Assembly: GCA_958296025.1 (NCBI GenBank)
Contig: OY282430.1
Span: 3,038,001-3,102,000 of the forward strand
Source of the DNA: an uncultured Pseudomonadales bacterium
Lineage (GTDB): Bacteria; Pseudomonadota; Gammaproteobacteria; Pseudomonadales; Azotimanducaceae
Reading direction: 5' to 3'
DNA: 64,000 bases
This document shows positions 53,026 to 62,613 of the stretch, piece after piece (position 1 is the stretch's first letter; each line of letters begins with the position of its first letter). The notes beneath the pieces were generated by a model. That model had not been told where the DNA came from and ran no database searches. It saw nothing but the letters and a program-made list of their open reading frames with translations. The position numbers and the translations under genes were made by a program.

Positions 53026-53306
53026 GGCGTGGTGCTGGCCGCCCGGCGCTCGCGGCCGCCGATGTCGAGCTTCATCTGGCTGGTGGAGGTGTTTCCCGAG
53101 GGGAGGTGCGCCGGGAGGTCGAGGCGGGTGGTGATGGCTTCGCCGGCGACGTAGTGGGTGCCGTTGTTGGGGGTGGAGGTGATGCGCACCGTCTGCGCGA
53201 GCGCCGGGGCTGCGGTGCCGAGGGCGAGGGCGGCGCGGCGGCTACCTCGGTTACCTCGGTCGCTGCAGGGGGGGGTAGAGTTCATGGGCGGACGGGCGTC
53301 AGGCAT
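53026..53306 (-). pseudogene. N-terminal part of an interrupted surface protein
   Basis: Signal peptide RRAALALGTAAPALAQ is followed by VRITSTPNNGTHYVAGEAI and MKLDIGGRERRA, the beginning of a repeat-type adhesin domain. The frame loses similarity at the junction with the terminase relic near 53026. The matching C-terminal end lies 3.9 kb away at 48806-49112 on the same strand. Confidence 0.6.
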
Positions 53307-53418
53307 GGGCGATGCTGCGCTGCCGGCCGCCAGCTACCAGCCGCTGCCCGCGGAACGTCGCCCAAGCCGCCGGACCCACCAGTACGCCAACCCCGACTCA
53401 CCCTGAAACTCGCGTGAG

Positions 53419-53861
53419 TTTGTGGGACAGCAATGGTGTTGGCGGCTCGCGTCTGCGCATCTACGTCGACGCGTCGCGACGACATGGCCATGAGGTGCCG
53501 CAAGCGTTCGGCGACGTTCCCACGGAAGTGATCGAAACGCCCGGCTTTGCCATCCGAGCAGGACCACGGCCGCCCGTCAACTGCGGCGTCTCTATTGGGC
53601 TACCGCAGCTAGACACGGGCACGCTTGGCTGCTTAGTTCACGATGGCGATGGCTGCCGGTACCTCCTCAGCAACAACCATGTGCTTGCCGCAAACAGTCG
53701 TGGCGCGATCGGCGATCCGATCGTTCATCCCGGTCCCCATGACGGCGGTACCTCGCCCGCTGACGACATCGCAACGCTCGCACGTTTCGTACCAATTGAC
53801 TTCGGCACCGGCCCGAACCACGTTGATGGCGGCCCTTCAGGTTTCGATAGTCGGAGATTAG
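53419..53861 (+). pseudogene. Trypsin-like protease relic
   Basis: A fragment with FGDVPTEVIETPGF, GTLGCLVHDGDGCRYLLSNNHVLAAN (the catalytic-His strand) and the Asp region SPADDIATLARFVPIDF, as in the S1-like bacterial/plant NAL1-type proteases. The true N-terminus is missing. Frame is lost near 53830 (NHVDGG in one frame, AALQVSIVGD in the next), and the Ser region is absent. Confidence 0.6.
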
Positions 53862-53864
53862 CGC

Positions 53865-54107
53865 ATGGTACCGGACACGGGCCTTGCAGAGGCGAAACGA
53901 TCGCTCGCACACGAACTTCGAGGCACTCGTGGATTCGTTGGCGTTGGCGTGGGAAACGGCACCATTCGCCTTTATGTGTCAGCACAGACGACCCCGGCCG
54001 CAAGACACTTCCGTTCCCGGTACGGGAGCAATTACTTGGGCTATGTCGTTTCCGTGGAGCTATCTAGTGGCTTCCGAACGCGAAAATGTTGCGGTCCGGC
54101 CCGTTGA
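53865..54107 (+). CDS. Small protein resembling the N-domain of the protease family
   Basis: An 80-residue frame with LAHELRGTRGFVGVGVGNGTIRLYVS and YGSNYLGYVVSVELSSGF. The GVGVG...I.LYVS and Y.G..V.VE..G.F pattern resembles the non-catalytic start of the protease relic just upstream. It may be a separate small gene paired with the protease or another fragment. No Shine-Dalgarno is obvious. Confidence 0.4.
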   Translation: MVPDTGLAEAKRSLAHELRGTRGFVGVGVGNGTIRLYVSAQTTPAARHFRSRYGSNYLGYVVSVELSSGFRTRKCCGPAR

Positions 54108-54293
54108 AAGCCACGCCGCCCGATGTTGTGGGCAAGCCAAAGTGGGCGGTACTTCTCCATGTAGCCCTTCTCCTCGAATCGCGCCACTGGGGCACCTATT
54201 CAATCAACTGCCGCTGTTGCCGGATTTGAGGTCACTGCGACGCCGTGGCGGATGGGGCAGAATTGACGTTTCGATCCAAGGAAGGAGAGAGGG

Positions 54294-54389
54294 ATGCAGG
54301 AGATTCTGTCGATTTTTCAAGAAGTTGAAGACCCTCGGAGCGGCACGACTAGCCGTCGTACACCCCTGCTACAGGGCGATTGCGCTTGA
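54294..54389 (+). pseudogene. N-terminal fragment of an ISAs1-like transposase
   Basis: A 31-residue frame after GGAGAG: MQEILSIFQEVEDPRSGTTS, then RRTPLL. F.E.EDPR....RRxPLL is the usual start of ISAs1-family transposases. It stops after 31 codons. The C-terminal part of such a transposase is present at 57126, on the other side of the helicase gene. The remaining non-coding bases 54108-54293 and 54390-54573 show no gene. Confidence 0.5.
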
Positions 54390-54573
54390 CGTACGAATGC
54401 GCTTCGCTGTACGGTATGCTTAATACACACCCCAACTGCTGCTGACGAAGACCGTGACCGCATCAACGCTTGCCCGCTGGGCGTCGGGTTGCCAAGCAAG
54501 CCGAAGCGTCGCAGCCATGCTCTTAATGACGTGAAGTTGGTGAAGTTGTCAACGTAACGAGAGGAAAGCTCAA

Positions 54574-57081
54574 ATGGCCATAGACTACGATAGGGTAGGT
54601 CCCACAGCGAGCACAGTCCGCGCCGTCGATCCAATAGAGATCTTCCAGTCCTGCACGATATTGGATGGGAACTTAAACGACCTGTGGCTTGCGCAAGGTG
54701 ACGCACTCCGCGAGTTCCACCGTAACCGTACCGAAAGCGACATCAGCATTGTCCTGAATACGGGCGCTGGAAAGACCCTAGTCGGTCTCTTGATCGCCCA
54801 ATCTCTCGTCAACGAGACGGCTAGGCAAGTGCTCTACGCATGTGCATCCATACAACTCATCGAACAAACGAAGGAAAAGGCGAATGGGTACGGCCTTGAC
54901 GTAACGACCTACTACCAAGGTGAGTTCTCCGACGACGGCTATGAAAGAGCACGAAAGCCTTGTCTGACTACGTATCAAGCGATCTTCAATGGAAAGACGA
55001 TATTCAGTCGACACGACCACGACATTGCCGCTGTGATCTTCGACGACGCACACACGGCAGATCAGATACTGAGGGAGCAGTTCACCATTAGTATCGATCG
55101 TGAAGAGATGTCCGCCGCTTACAAGAGCTTAGTCGATCTCTTTGCGGATTACCATGATCGAGTTCACCTTTCGGCGAGCTACACAGAGATGCGTGATGGC
55201 GTGTCCGACAACACTTTCTGGATACCTCCGAGCGTAGTTCACGACAACAAACGCGAGATTGACCGAATACTGCTTTTGAATCGGTTATCGGACAACACTA
55301 GTACCATGTTCGCGTGGGCGCATCTGCGAGACCACACCGACCACTGTTGCTTTCTCCTGTCGAAGCAGTCGTTGACCATCACTCCTCCGTTTATCCCTGT
55401 GCGCACTCTCCCATATTTCTCATCCGACGTACGCCGAGTCTATCTATCCGCGACGTTGAACGCCCCAGATTCCTTTGCGCGGACGTTCGGTCGGGCCCCA
55501 ACCAAGACGATTTCTCCATCCACCAAGGCCGGAGAGTGCGAACGTCTCGTCCTCTTCCCTTCTAGTTCGCCATCCACGGACGAGTACGAAGCCACCGCCG
55601 CCTTCTTGCGCAAACACAAGGCACTGATCATTGTGCCAAAATACGATGACGCTCAAGTGTGGTCTGAGATCGCTTCTCCCCCGGAAAGAGAATCCGTCCC
55701 AGATCAGGTCAGAATATTTCGTGACTCTAATACTGATGAACACCAGAAGCTAATCCTAGTTGGTCGTTATGACGGCGTGGATCTCCCTGGAAATACATGC
55801 CGAGTGCTCGTCATAGACGGTTTACCAGTGGGTTCAGGTCCACTAGAACGCTATCTCTCGGGCCACCTCGGTATTGCTAACTCTTTAAGAAACACAATAG
55901 CCTCTCGACTGGTCCAGTGTTTCGGGCGCATATCTAGAGGAATGAGTGACCACGGTGTCATCGTCGTAACAGGAAAGGAGCTTTTGAAGTGGCTCAAGAC
56001 GGAGAGGAACCTGCGACTGCTTCCGTCGTTCTTAGGTAGGCAAATTCAGCTTGGTCTCGGTCTCTCGGATCAGATCAAGGGTGGAAATCTGGAGGAGCTA
56101 GCGTCGGACTGCCTCAATAGAAATGTGAAATGGATCAACAGCCATGCGCACTATCTAGCCGATACAGAGGAGGCAGGGGCAGCAGCAACCGCGACAGACC
56201 AGGAGGCCATGCTCGCAGTAGCGTTGGGCGAGAGCAAGTACATAGAACGCCTCTGGGACGCCGAATTTCAAAGGGCAGCGAAGGCGTTGATGAGTATTCG
56301 CCCAACGACAATGAAGGTGAGTGAAAAAACGGGAGCATGGCATGGAGTTTGGCTCGCCTACGCGCTCGAGAGGTCTGGTGACAAAACATCGGCAGAAGAT
56401 CTATACAGGGAGGCGCGTGCGATTCAGAGAAATATCCCCCGCCATCAGATTGAGAATCTGAGCGATGCACAGCCGACTACTGGGCAAACCCAAGTGGCTC
56501 GAGTCGTCGCGCAGATGGTACCGGGGAGAGGGGCAACGTGTAGGCCCCCGAAAGGGCTGGAATCGAACCTAGGTCGCCTTCTAGACGGATCAAGTGGGGA
56601 AGTGGAGGAGTCGTTGCGCTATCTCGGCCAATACTTGGGATTCGAGTCTTCGCGACCGGACAACGAGCTCGGTACGGGTCCTGATGTACTATGGATTGTG
56701 AATGACTTTGGCGTCGCAATCTGTATCGAAGCGAAAACTGACAAGGGTATGAAGAGTAACTATACGAAGAAGGAGGTAGGGCAGCTGCATGACCATGTGC
56801 AATGGGTGCGTACGGAGAAGCCTGACGTCAACGAGGTCATTCCGATCTTTGTGGGACCTATGCAGAAGGCTACGGAATATGCGAATCCTAGCGAGGAAAT
56901 GGTAGTAGTGGGAGTTGAAAAGCTGAAGGAGCTGGCGGACAAACTAGAGTCCTTGTTTAAGGATGTTGCAAGTCGGGCGTTACCGATTGGATTGCAGGCC
57001 GACATGAGGGACGCGATGCAGAAGGGCGGTATTCTTTGGCCGGAAGTGTTTGATCTGTTAGAGAGTCAGCCCATTCGATAA
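54574..57081 (+). CDS. Superfamily 2 helicase with C-terminal nuclease-like domain
   Basis: An 835-residue protein with Shine-Dalgarno GAGAGGAAAG. Helicase motifs: I VLNTGAGKTLVGLL (about 58-71), II VIFDDAHTADQ (DDAH in place of DEAH), III-like VYLSATLNAP, and motif VI QCFGRISRG. The sequence between motif II and the second lobe (HLSASYTEM, DHTDHCCFLL) is unusual and weakly reminiscent of XPD/DinG. The C-terminus has GTGPDVLWIVNDFGVAICIEAKTDK, a PD-(D/E)XK nuclease pattern (D...E-x-K). It is a single gene with no partner, and codon use is visibly more AT-rich than its neighbours. It lies inside ISAs1 transposase remnants, so it was acquired recently. An anti-phage role is plausible but unproven. 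Confidence 0.8.
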   Translation: MAIDYDRVGPTASTVRAVDPIEIFQSCTILDGNLNDLWLAQGDALREFHRNRTESDISIVLNTGAGKTLVGLLIAQSLVNETARQVLYACASIQLIEQTKEKANGYGLDVTTYYQGEFSDDGYERARKPCLTTYQAIFNGKTIFSRHDHDIAAVIFDDAHTADQILREQFTISIDREEMSAAYKSLVDLFADYHDRVHLSASYTEMRDGVSDNTFWIPPSVVHDNKREIDRILLLNRLSDNTSTMFAWAHLRDHTDHCCFLLSKQSLTITPPFIPVRTLPYFSSDVRRVYLSATLNAPDSFARTFGRAPTKTISPSTKAGECERLVLFPSSSPSTDEYEATAAFLRKHKALIIVPKYDDAQVWSEIASPPERESVPDQVRIFRDSNTDEHQKLILVGRYDGVDLPGNTCRVLVIDGLPVGSGPLERYLSGHLGIANSLRNTIASRLVQCFGRISRGMSDHGVIVVTGKELLKWLKTERNLRLLPSFLGRQIQLGLGLSDQIKGGNLEELASDCLNRNVKWINSHAHYLADTEEAGAAATATDQEAMLAVALGESKYIERLWDAEFQRAAKALMSIRPTTMKVSEKTGAWHGVWLAYALERSGDKTSAEDLYREARAIQRNIPRHQIENLSDAQPTTGQTQVARVVAQMVPGRGATCRPPKGLESNLGRLLDGSSGEVEESLRYLGQYLGFESSRPDNELGTGPDVLWIVNDFGVAICIEAKTDKGMKSNYTKKEVGQLHDHVQWVRTEKPDVNEVIPIFVGPMQKATEYANPSEEMVVVGVEKLKELADKLESLFKDVASRALPIGLQADMRDAMQKGGILWPEVFDLLESQPIR

Positions 57082-57125
57082 ATCGTAGCTAATCTCCTCG
57101 AAGCGCGCCGGCGCTTCAGAGATCC

Positions 57126-57400
57126 TTGCCCTTCAACCGAGGACACTGGGAGATCGATAACGCCGACGGCTTGCGTCGGACGTCCACTATGTGCGCGACT
57201 TCTCTTTCGACGAGGATCGCTCGTGCGTCCGCGCCGGCAAGCTGCCCCGCAACCTCGCCTGCCTCTCCAACGCCGCCATCTCGACCGTCCGCATGCGCGG
57301 GCGCTTTCAGCACCAGCTCCAAGCGCACCGCCACTACGCCGCCGATGGCCGGCGGGCGCTCGCCCACGATTCCGCGCCGCTGTCGATTTCGCTCAGCAAG
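57126..57400 (+). pseudogene. C-terminal fragment of an ISAs1-family transposase
   Basis: NRGHWEIDN in one frame is followed after a frameshift by HYVRDFSFDEDRSCVRAG, then LACLSNAAISTVR: the diagnostic RGHWxIEN...HWVRDVxFxEDxSRxRxG...LRNxAI end of ISAs1 transposases. It is on the same strand as the N-terminal fragment at 54294. Confidence 0.8.
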
Positions 57401-57409
57401 GGCAAGGGG

Positions 57410-57708
57410 TCAGACCGTCGCCGGGTCGCGCCGCCCGATGTCGGACTTGGCGATGAAGTGTACGAGCGGGAAGCCAGGCGAGTCCTCCACGTCCCACCAC
57501 ACCTTCGAGACGATTTCCGACTGCAAATACAAGAGCCCGTGGCCACTCAACTGCTCGTACTTGCCGTCGTAGATGATGTTCAGTCCACCATCGGGTCGTC
57601 TTCGTCGTAGTCTAAGCCACGCCGAACATTGACCCAGACGACTCTGACGGCGCCGAAGTGGGCCTTGAACGCCGCCTCCGCGATCTCCCGTACCTGCTGC
57701 TCTTTCAT
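57410..57708 (-). pseudogene. Conserved small protein, frameshifted
   Basis: Starting at 57708, MKEQQVREIAEAAFKAHFG continues to DYDEDDPMVD and a stop. The following frame continues LNIIYDGKYEQLSG, then YLQSEIVSKVWWDVEDSPG and FIAKSDIG. Restoring one base near 57592 gives about 98 residues. I recognise it only as an uncharacterised accessory protein. The bases just upstream encode RICFVWDGAG, a relic of a HigB-like toxin end. Confidence 0.55.
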
Positions 57709-57771
57709 ATCGAATCTCCTACGACGGCCGGCGCCATCCCAAACGAAACAGATTCGCCAATGCCGCCTTGC

Positions 57772-59325
57772 TCAAACAATCCGCGAGCCCTCCCTGCCCC
57801 AGTAGCGGTCCTTGAGCAGGCGCTTGTAGAGCTTGCCGGTGGGCAGGCGGGGAAGTTGCTCCATGAAGTCGATGCTGCGCGGGCACTTGTAATGGGCGAG
57901 ATGGTCGCGGGCGTAGGCCAAGAGCTCCTCCGCCAGTTCGGCATCGGCGTGCGTGGTGGCGGCGGGCTGCACCACCGCCTTCACCTCTTCGCCCATTTCC
58001 TCGTTGGGGACGCCCACCACGGCCACGTCCGCCACCTTGGGGTGCATGATCAGGGCGTCCTCAATTTCCTGGGGATAGATGTTGACGCCGCCGCTGATGA
58101 TCATGAAGGTGGCGCGGTCGGTCAGGTAGAGGTAGCCCTCGTCATCGACGTAGCCGACGTCGCCGAGGGCGGACCAATTGGGGTGTTGCGGGTGCTGGGC
58201 GTCCTTGGTCTTGCCGGGGTCCTTTAGGTACTCAAAGGGCATTTGCGGCATTTCAAAATAGACGATGCCGGGCTGGCCGGTGGGCAGTTCGGCGCCGCTT
58301 TCGTCGCAAACGTGGATCACGCCGAGGATCGACCGGCCCACCGTGCCGGGATGGGCCAGCCATTCCTCCGGCGAGGCGTGGGTGAAGCCGTTGAGTTCCG
58401 TGGCGCCGTAGTATTCGTAGATGATCGGCCCCCACCAGTCGAACATTTGCTGCTTGATGCCTACGGGGCAGGGCGCTGCGGCATGGATGGCCACCCGATG
58501 GGAGGACAGGTCATAGCCTTGGCGCTGCACCTCGGGCAACTTCAACATGCGCGTGAACATGGTCGGCACCCATTGGCTGTGGGTGACTTTGAAGTTCTCA
58601 ATGGCCTTGAGGGCGCCGACTTCATCAAAACGCGGCATCATCACCACCGTGCCGCCTAGGGCTTGGGCGGCGGTGCAGAAGGCAATGGGCGCGGAGTGGT
58701 ACAGGGGGGCCGGCGAAAGATAGACCGTGTTCTGGCCGAAGCCCCAAAGGCCCTGCTGCAAGCCCCCCACCGGGCCGGCGTCCTCGTGGATCCTGTTCGT
58801 CGGCAAGGGTCGGTAGATGCCCTTGGGGCGGCCCGTGGTGCCCGAGCTGTAGAGCATGAAGGAGCCGGCCGGTTCGTCGGCGAGATTTTCGGGAGAGTGG
58901 GCGGCAATGGCTTCCTCGTAGGCTTCAAAGCTGGTCTCCGCCTCCCCAGCCATCAACCAGATCCGGCAGTTGGGGGCATGGGCGGGCAGGTCCCGGGCCA
59001 CCTCCATGAGATGGCTTGAGGTGACCAACGCCTCGGATTCGCTGTTGTCGATGACGTAGGCGGCCTCCTCGGCGGTGAGGTAGCGGTTCACCGTGGTCAG
59101 GTACAGGCCGGAACGCAGGGCCGCCCAGACCACTTCAAAGTAGCGGAGGTTGTTCTCCATGAAGATGGCGATGTGGTCGCCCCGCCGCAGCCCCCGCGTC
59201 CACAGCAGTTGCGCCAAGCGATTGGAGCGCTCGTTCAGTTCGCCGTAGGTCAGGGTTTCCCCGGTCACCGCGTGGATGGCGGCCGGCTTGCTCGGAAATT
59301 CGATCCCCCACTTGCCTGGATACAT
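57772..59325 (-). CDS. Acyl-CoA synthetase (AMP-forming)
   Basis: A 517-residue ANL-family ligase. Phosphate loop YSSGTTGRPKGI (about 160-171), YEYYGATELNGF (A5), ALGDVGYVDDEGYLYLTDR (A7-A8), ISGGVNIYPQEIE and LPRLPTGKLYKRLL with the catalytic Lys near the end. It activates a carboxylic acid with ATP and CoA in the cytoplasm; the exact acid is unclear (fatty, aromatic or bile-acid-like). It reads opposite to the neighbouring relics and is followed downstream by no linked gene. Together with the LLM enzyme it may belong to degradation of an organic acid. Confidence 0.9.
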   Translation of the reverse strand: MYPGKWGIEFPSKPAAIHAVTGETLTYGELNERSNRLAQLLWTRGLRRGDHIAIFMENNLRYFEVVWAALRSGLYLTTVNRYLTAEEAAYVIDNSESEALVTSSHLMEVARDLPAHAPNCRIWLMAGEAETSFEAYEEAIAAHSPENLADEPAGSFMLYSSGTTGRPKGIYRPLPTNRIHEDAGPVGGLQQGLWGFGQNTVYLSPAPLYHSAPIAFCTAAQALGGTVVMMPRFDEVGALKAIENFKVTHSQWVPTMFTRMLKLPEVQRQGYDLSSHRVAIHAAAPCPVGIKQQMFDWWGPIIYEYYGATELNGFTHASPEEWLAHPGTVGRSILGVIHVCDESGAELPTGQPGIVYFEMPQMPFEYLKDPGKTKDAQHPQHPNWSALGDVGYVDDEGYLYLTDRATFMIISGGVNIYPQEIEDALIMHPKVADVAVVGVPNEEMGEEVKAVVQPAATTHADAELAEELLAYARDHLAHYKCPRSIDFMEQLPRLPTGKLYKRLLKDRYWGREGSRIV

Positions 59326-59550
59326 GCTCCGCTCCCCTATTCACACAACTTGGTTCGCCAACCAAGTCATCCCATTAGCGAACCGGCCCCTAAGACGGGC
59401 CTAAAGTCCCTGCTGGTTTTGCTGAACATAGCCTAAACCCGAACTTGCGCAACGCGCACCCCAAAAAATCCCATTGCCTCAAGGTTTCCGTGGACGCGAA
59501 CGGCGACCGCCAAGTTCATCCATTGCCTCTGGACGCAGCGGGACAGGACA

Positions 59551-60606
59551 CTAGAGGCCCGGCTCCGCATTTAACCTAGCGCACTCGGCGGCGAAGCGGA
59601 CGGCCTGCTCGTCGCCGCTGATGGTCAGGCCGGTTAGGCCGATATCCTCCCAGTCGCGAAAGCGGCGGCGGATGCGCGCCTTGGGGCCGACCAACGCGCC
59701 TTGATCGACAAACTCATCCGGCACCGCCGCCATCGCCTCGCCCTTGCGCTTGGCGAGATACAGCTCCTGAATGCGGTCCGCCGCATCGCCAAAGCCCCGG
59801 CGGATCATCATCTCCTTGTGGAAGTTCTTGTTCTTGTGGCCCATGCCGCCCACATACAGGGCAATCTGGGGCTTCATGCGGTCCAAGGCCGCCTGCACCG
59901 CTTCGCCGGAGTCCTCGGTCACAATGACGGCAGTTCCGGCCTGGGCTTCAAAGTCAGAAGGGGATTTACCGCCTCGGGCGAGCCCTTCGTCGAGCCAGTT
60001 CCGGTACAGATGCGCGGATTCAGGCACGAAGCCCAAGGGCAGCCAGCCATCGGCGATCTCGGCGGTCAGCCGCACCGTCGATTCCATGCCGGTGCCCAGC
60101 CAGATGGGTATGTCCGGATTGGGATGCAGGATGGACTTCAACGCCTTGCCCACCCCCAAGGCCCCTTCGCCGGTATAGGGCAGGCTAATCTCCTTGCCTT
60201 CGTGGGTCAGCGGTTCCTCCCGCGCCCAGACTTTCTTCATGATGGAAACGTAGTCCTTGATGCGGTAGTAGGGCCGACCCCAAGGCTGCCCGTACCAGCC
60301 CTCTACGATTTGCGGGCCGGAAACGCCGATGCCGCAGATGGCCCGCCCGCCCCCGGCCAATTGGTCCAAGGTGGCGATGGCCATGGCGGCGTTGGCCGGC
60401 GTGCGCCCGGCCAGTTGAATGACCGCCGTGCCCAGGCGAATGCGCTCCGTATGGGCGGCGATGTAGGCCAAGGGCGTGATGGCGTCCGAACCATAGGCTT
60501 CCGCCGTCCACACCGAGTCATAGCCCAGCCGCTCCGCCAACTGCACCTTCTTGATGGGCAGGGCGAGTTGCGGGCCGGAGTAGCCGAGCGAAAGTCCGAG
60601 TTTCAT
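59551..60606 (-). CDS. LLM-class flavin-dependent oxidoreductase
   Basis: A 351-residue luciferase-like monooxygenase-fold enzyme started at MKLGLSLGYSG (60606), with GGGAGG eight bases upstream. It has YDSVWTAEAYGSDAITPL, IRLGTAVIQLAGRTPAN, RAICGIGVSGPQIVEGWYG and IPIWLGTGM, the usual LLM/F420-like fingerprints. Whether FMN or F420 is the cofactor cannot be decided. Proteobacterial homologs mostly act with reduced flavin. It lies 45 bases downstream of the SulP gene, on the same strand. Confidence 0.88.
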   Translation of the reverse strand: MKLGLSLGYSGPQLALPIKKVQLAERLGYDSVWTAEAYGSDAITPLAYIAAHTERIRLGTAVIQLAGRTPANAAMAIATLDQLAGGGRAICGIGVSGPQIVEGWYGQPWGRPYYRIKDYVSIMKKVWAREEPLTHEGKEISLPYTGEGALGVGKALKSILHPNPDIPIWLGTGMESTVRLTAEIADGWLPLGFVPESAHLYRNWLDEGLARGGKSPSDFEAQAGTAVIVTEDSGEAVQAALDRMKPQIALYVGGMGHKNKNFHKEMMIRRGFGDAADRIQELYLAKRKGEAMAAVPDEFVDQGALVGPKARIRRRFRDWEDIGLTGLTISGDEQAVRFAAECARLNAEPGL

Positions 60607-60651
60607 GCATCCTCCCAATGGATTTACCGTGCTGTCCGCCTTGGTCTTGGC

Positions 60652-62436
60652 TTAAGCCGCTGCTTGGTCAACCAAGGGCGCCGCCTCGTCGGCCAGTTTC
60701 GTCATGGCTTCGTCGGTGGTGAAGTAGATGCGCCCGGTCAACTCCTCGAGCAAATGCGAATCCTTCAGCTGCGCCATCACCCGCCCCTTGACCTCCGAAA
60801 GGTGCAGCTTAATGCCCCGCTCGCGAAGATTGTCGTTGAAGCGGGTGAGCATTTCGATGCCGCTGACGTCGATGATGTTCACCGCGCTGCACACCACGAC
60901 CACATGAGTGGTGCCCCGGCGGCGGCGGATCACCCGATGCAGCCGGCTTTCGATGTTGTGGACGTTGGCGAAGTAGATGTTGCCGTCAATGCGCAGAGCA
61001 GCCACATGGTCGTGCGTTTCCACGTCATGACGGCGCACGGCGCGAAAGCTCTCCGAAGCCCCGACCCGCCCGATCAAGGCGATGTGCGGGCGGCTGGAGC
61101 GGCGCACGAAGAAGGCGATGGACAACAGCACGCCGGCAATCAGGCCGGTCTCCACGCCGAAAGCCAGCACTGTGCCCACGGTGATGATCTCGGTGATGCC
61201 GTCCTCCCGATAGAACTTCCAGTGCCGCCTGATGGAGCCGAAGTCGATCAAGCCGACCACATAGAGGATCACCACTGCCGCTAAGGCCGCCTGCGGCAAG
61301 CCGGCGAACAAGGGGGTCAGAAAAAGCAGCACCCCCAGGATGACCGTTGCGCACACCAGGGAACTGACCGGCGTGCGGGCGCCGGCTTGGTAGTTCACGC
61401 TGCTGCGGGAAAAGCTGCCGGCCACCGGGGTGGCGCCGGTGAAGCCGGCGGCGATGTTGGCGGCGCCGAGAGCAACCAACTCCTGGCCGTTGTGCAAGCG
61501 GGTGTGCTCCTTAGCCGCCAAGGAGGTGCCGATGGTGTAGCTCTCCACAAAGGCGACCGCGGCGATCATCGCCGAGGACGGCATGATCTCCAGCCACATC
61601 AGCGGATCCAGAGGCGGCAGCCTGAGTTCCGGCAGGCCGCTCGGCACATGGCCGGCCACGGCGATGCCGAAGATCTCCTCCAAATCGAGCAGGACAACCA
61701 CAAGGCTGGCCAACAGTAGAATTCCCAAGGGGCCGGAGCGGGACACAATTTGGGAATTGGACAGCTTCGGCCAAATCCGTCCGGCCAAGCGGTCCCCGTA
61801 GCGACGGGCCGCCCAGAGCAACGCGAGACTGAATGCGCCGAGCAGCAAGGTCGCCCAGTTCAGGTTGGCGATCTCCGTCATCAACGCCCAGAGCGCGGCG
61901 ATGGGGATGCCCTCCTCCTGCTTGGGAATGCCGGTGAAGGCATTGAGTTGGTTGACGATGATGAGAATGGCGGCGGCATTGACGAAGCCCGTCACCACCG
62001 GATGGCTGAGCAAATGCACGATGCCGCCCATCTGGCTGGCGCGCAAAACCAGCAGAAACAGCCCCGCCTCTAGGCAAATCACCGTGGCCACGCCCACATG
62101 GTTGTCGCCGTAGTCCGGCGCATGCAGGCCAATGGCCGCCGCCACCATCAAGGCCGCCACCGCCACCGGCCCCACCACCAGGTGGCGGGAGGAGCCCAGC
62201 ACGCAGTACACCACCATGGGCAGCAGGCAGGCGTACAGCCCCGCCTGGGGCGGCAACCCGGCGAGAAAGGCGTAGGCCACGGCTTGGGGCACGGCGATGG
62301 TGGCGACGATCAGGCCGGCGATCAGGTCGTGGTGGAAATCGCCGCGTCGATAGTGCTGCAGAACGCCAATGAGCGGAAGGTGGCTGCGCCAGCCACTCAG
62401 TTTGATGTTGGGGGATGCCGATCCTTGGTCCTGCAT
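60652..62436 (-). CDS. SulP-family anion transporter with STAS domain
   Basis: A 594-residue inner-membrane transporter. The SulP signature is AYAFLAGLPPQAGLYA (near residue 56), with about 10-12 hydrophobic segments, SFSRSSVNYQAGARTPVSS and a C-terminal STAS domain (ALRIDGNIYFANVHNIESRL, NIIDVSGIEML). It carries sulfate, bicarbonate or related anions with Na+ or H+. The preceding sequence to 62613 holds no gene. Confidence 0.92.
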   Translation of the reverse strand: MQDQGSASPNIKLSGWRSHLPLIGVLQHYRRGDFHHDLIAGLIVATIAVPQAVAYAFLAGLPPQAGLYACLLPMVVYCVLGSSRHLVVGPVAVAALMVAAAIGLHAPDYGDNHVGVATVICLEAGLFLLVLRASQMGGIVHLLSHPVVTGFVNAAAILIIVNQLNAFTGIPKQEEGIPIAALWALMTEIANLNWATLLLGAFSLALLWAARRYGDRLAGRIWPKLSNSQIVSRSGPLGILLLASLVVVLLDLEEIFGIAVAGHVPSGLPELRLPPLDPLMWLEIMPSSAMIAAVAFVESYTIGTSLAAKEHTRLHNGQELVALGAANIAAGFTGATPVAGSFSRSSVNYQAGARTPVSSLVCATVILGVLLFLTPLFAGLPQAALAAVVILYVVGLIDFGSIRRHWKFYREDGITEIITVGTVLAFGVETGLIAGVLLSIAFFVRRSSRPHIALIGRVGASESFRAVRRHDVETHDHVAALRIDGNIYFANVHNIESRLHRVIRRRRGTTHVVVVCSAVNIIDVSGIEMLTRFNDNLRERGIKLHLSEVKGRVMAQLKDSHLLEELTGRIYFTTDEAMTKLADEAAPLVDQAAA

Positions 62437-62613
62437 GGACCCGATTGTACCCCGCGCCCAACCGCCAAGACTTGGGTGTTTCGGCCCTCGCTGCCGCGGC
62501 TGAGGCGGACGTTCAGCCGCCGTCGCCAGTGCCCGCCTTGAGCTGCAGGGCGGACACCCCGGCCAGCGGGCATTCGCTGAAGTAGATTCCGTCGGGAGCT
62601 TGGCTGGGGTGCT

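Noticed and set aside
56545-56575. tRNA-like GGAATCGAACC stretch
   Set aside because: Within the helicase coding sequence; no cloverleaf can be formed.
59701-61284. 527-codon plus-strand frame opposite the LLM and SulP genes
   Set aside because: It crosses two well-supported genes; His/Gln/Asp-rich shadow composition.
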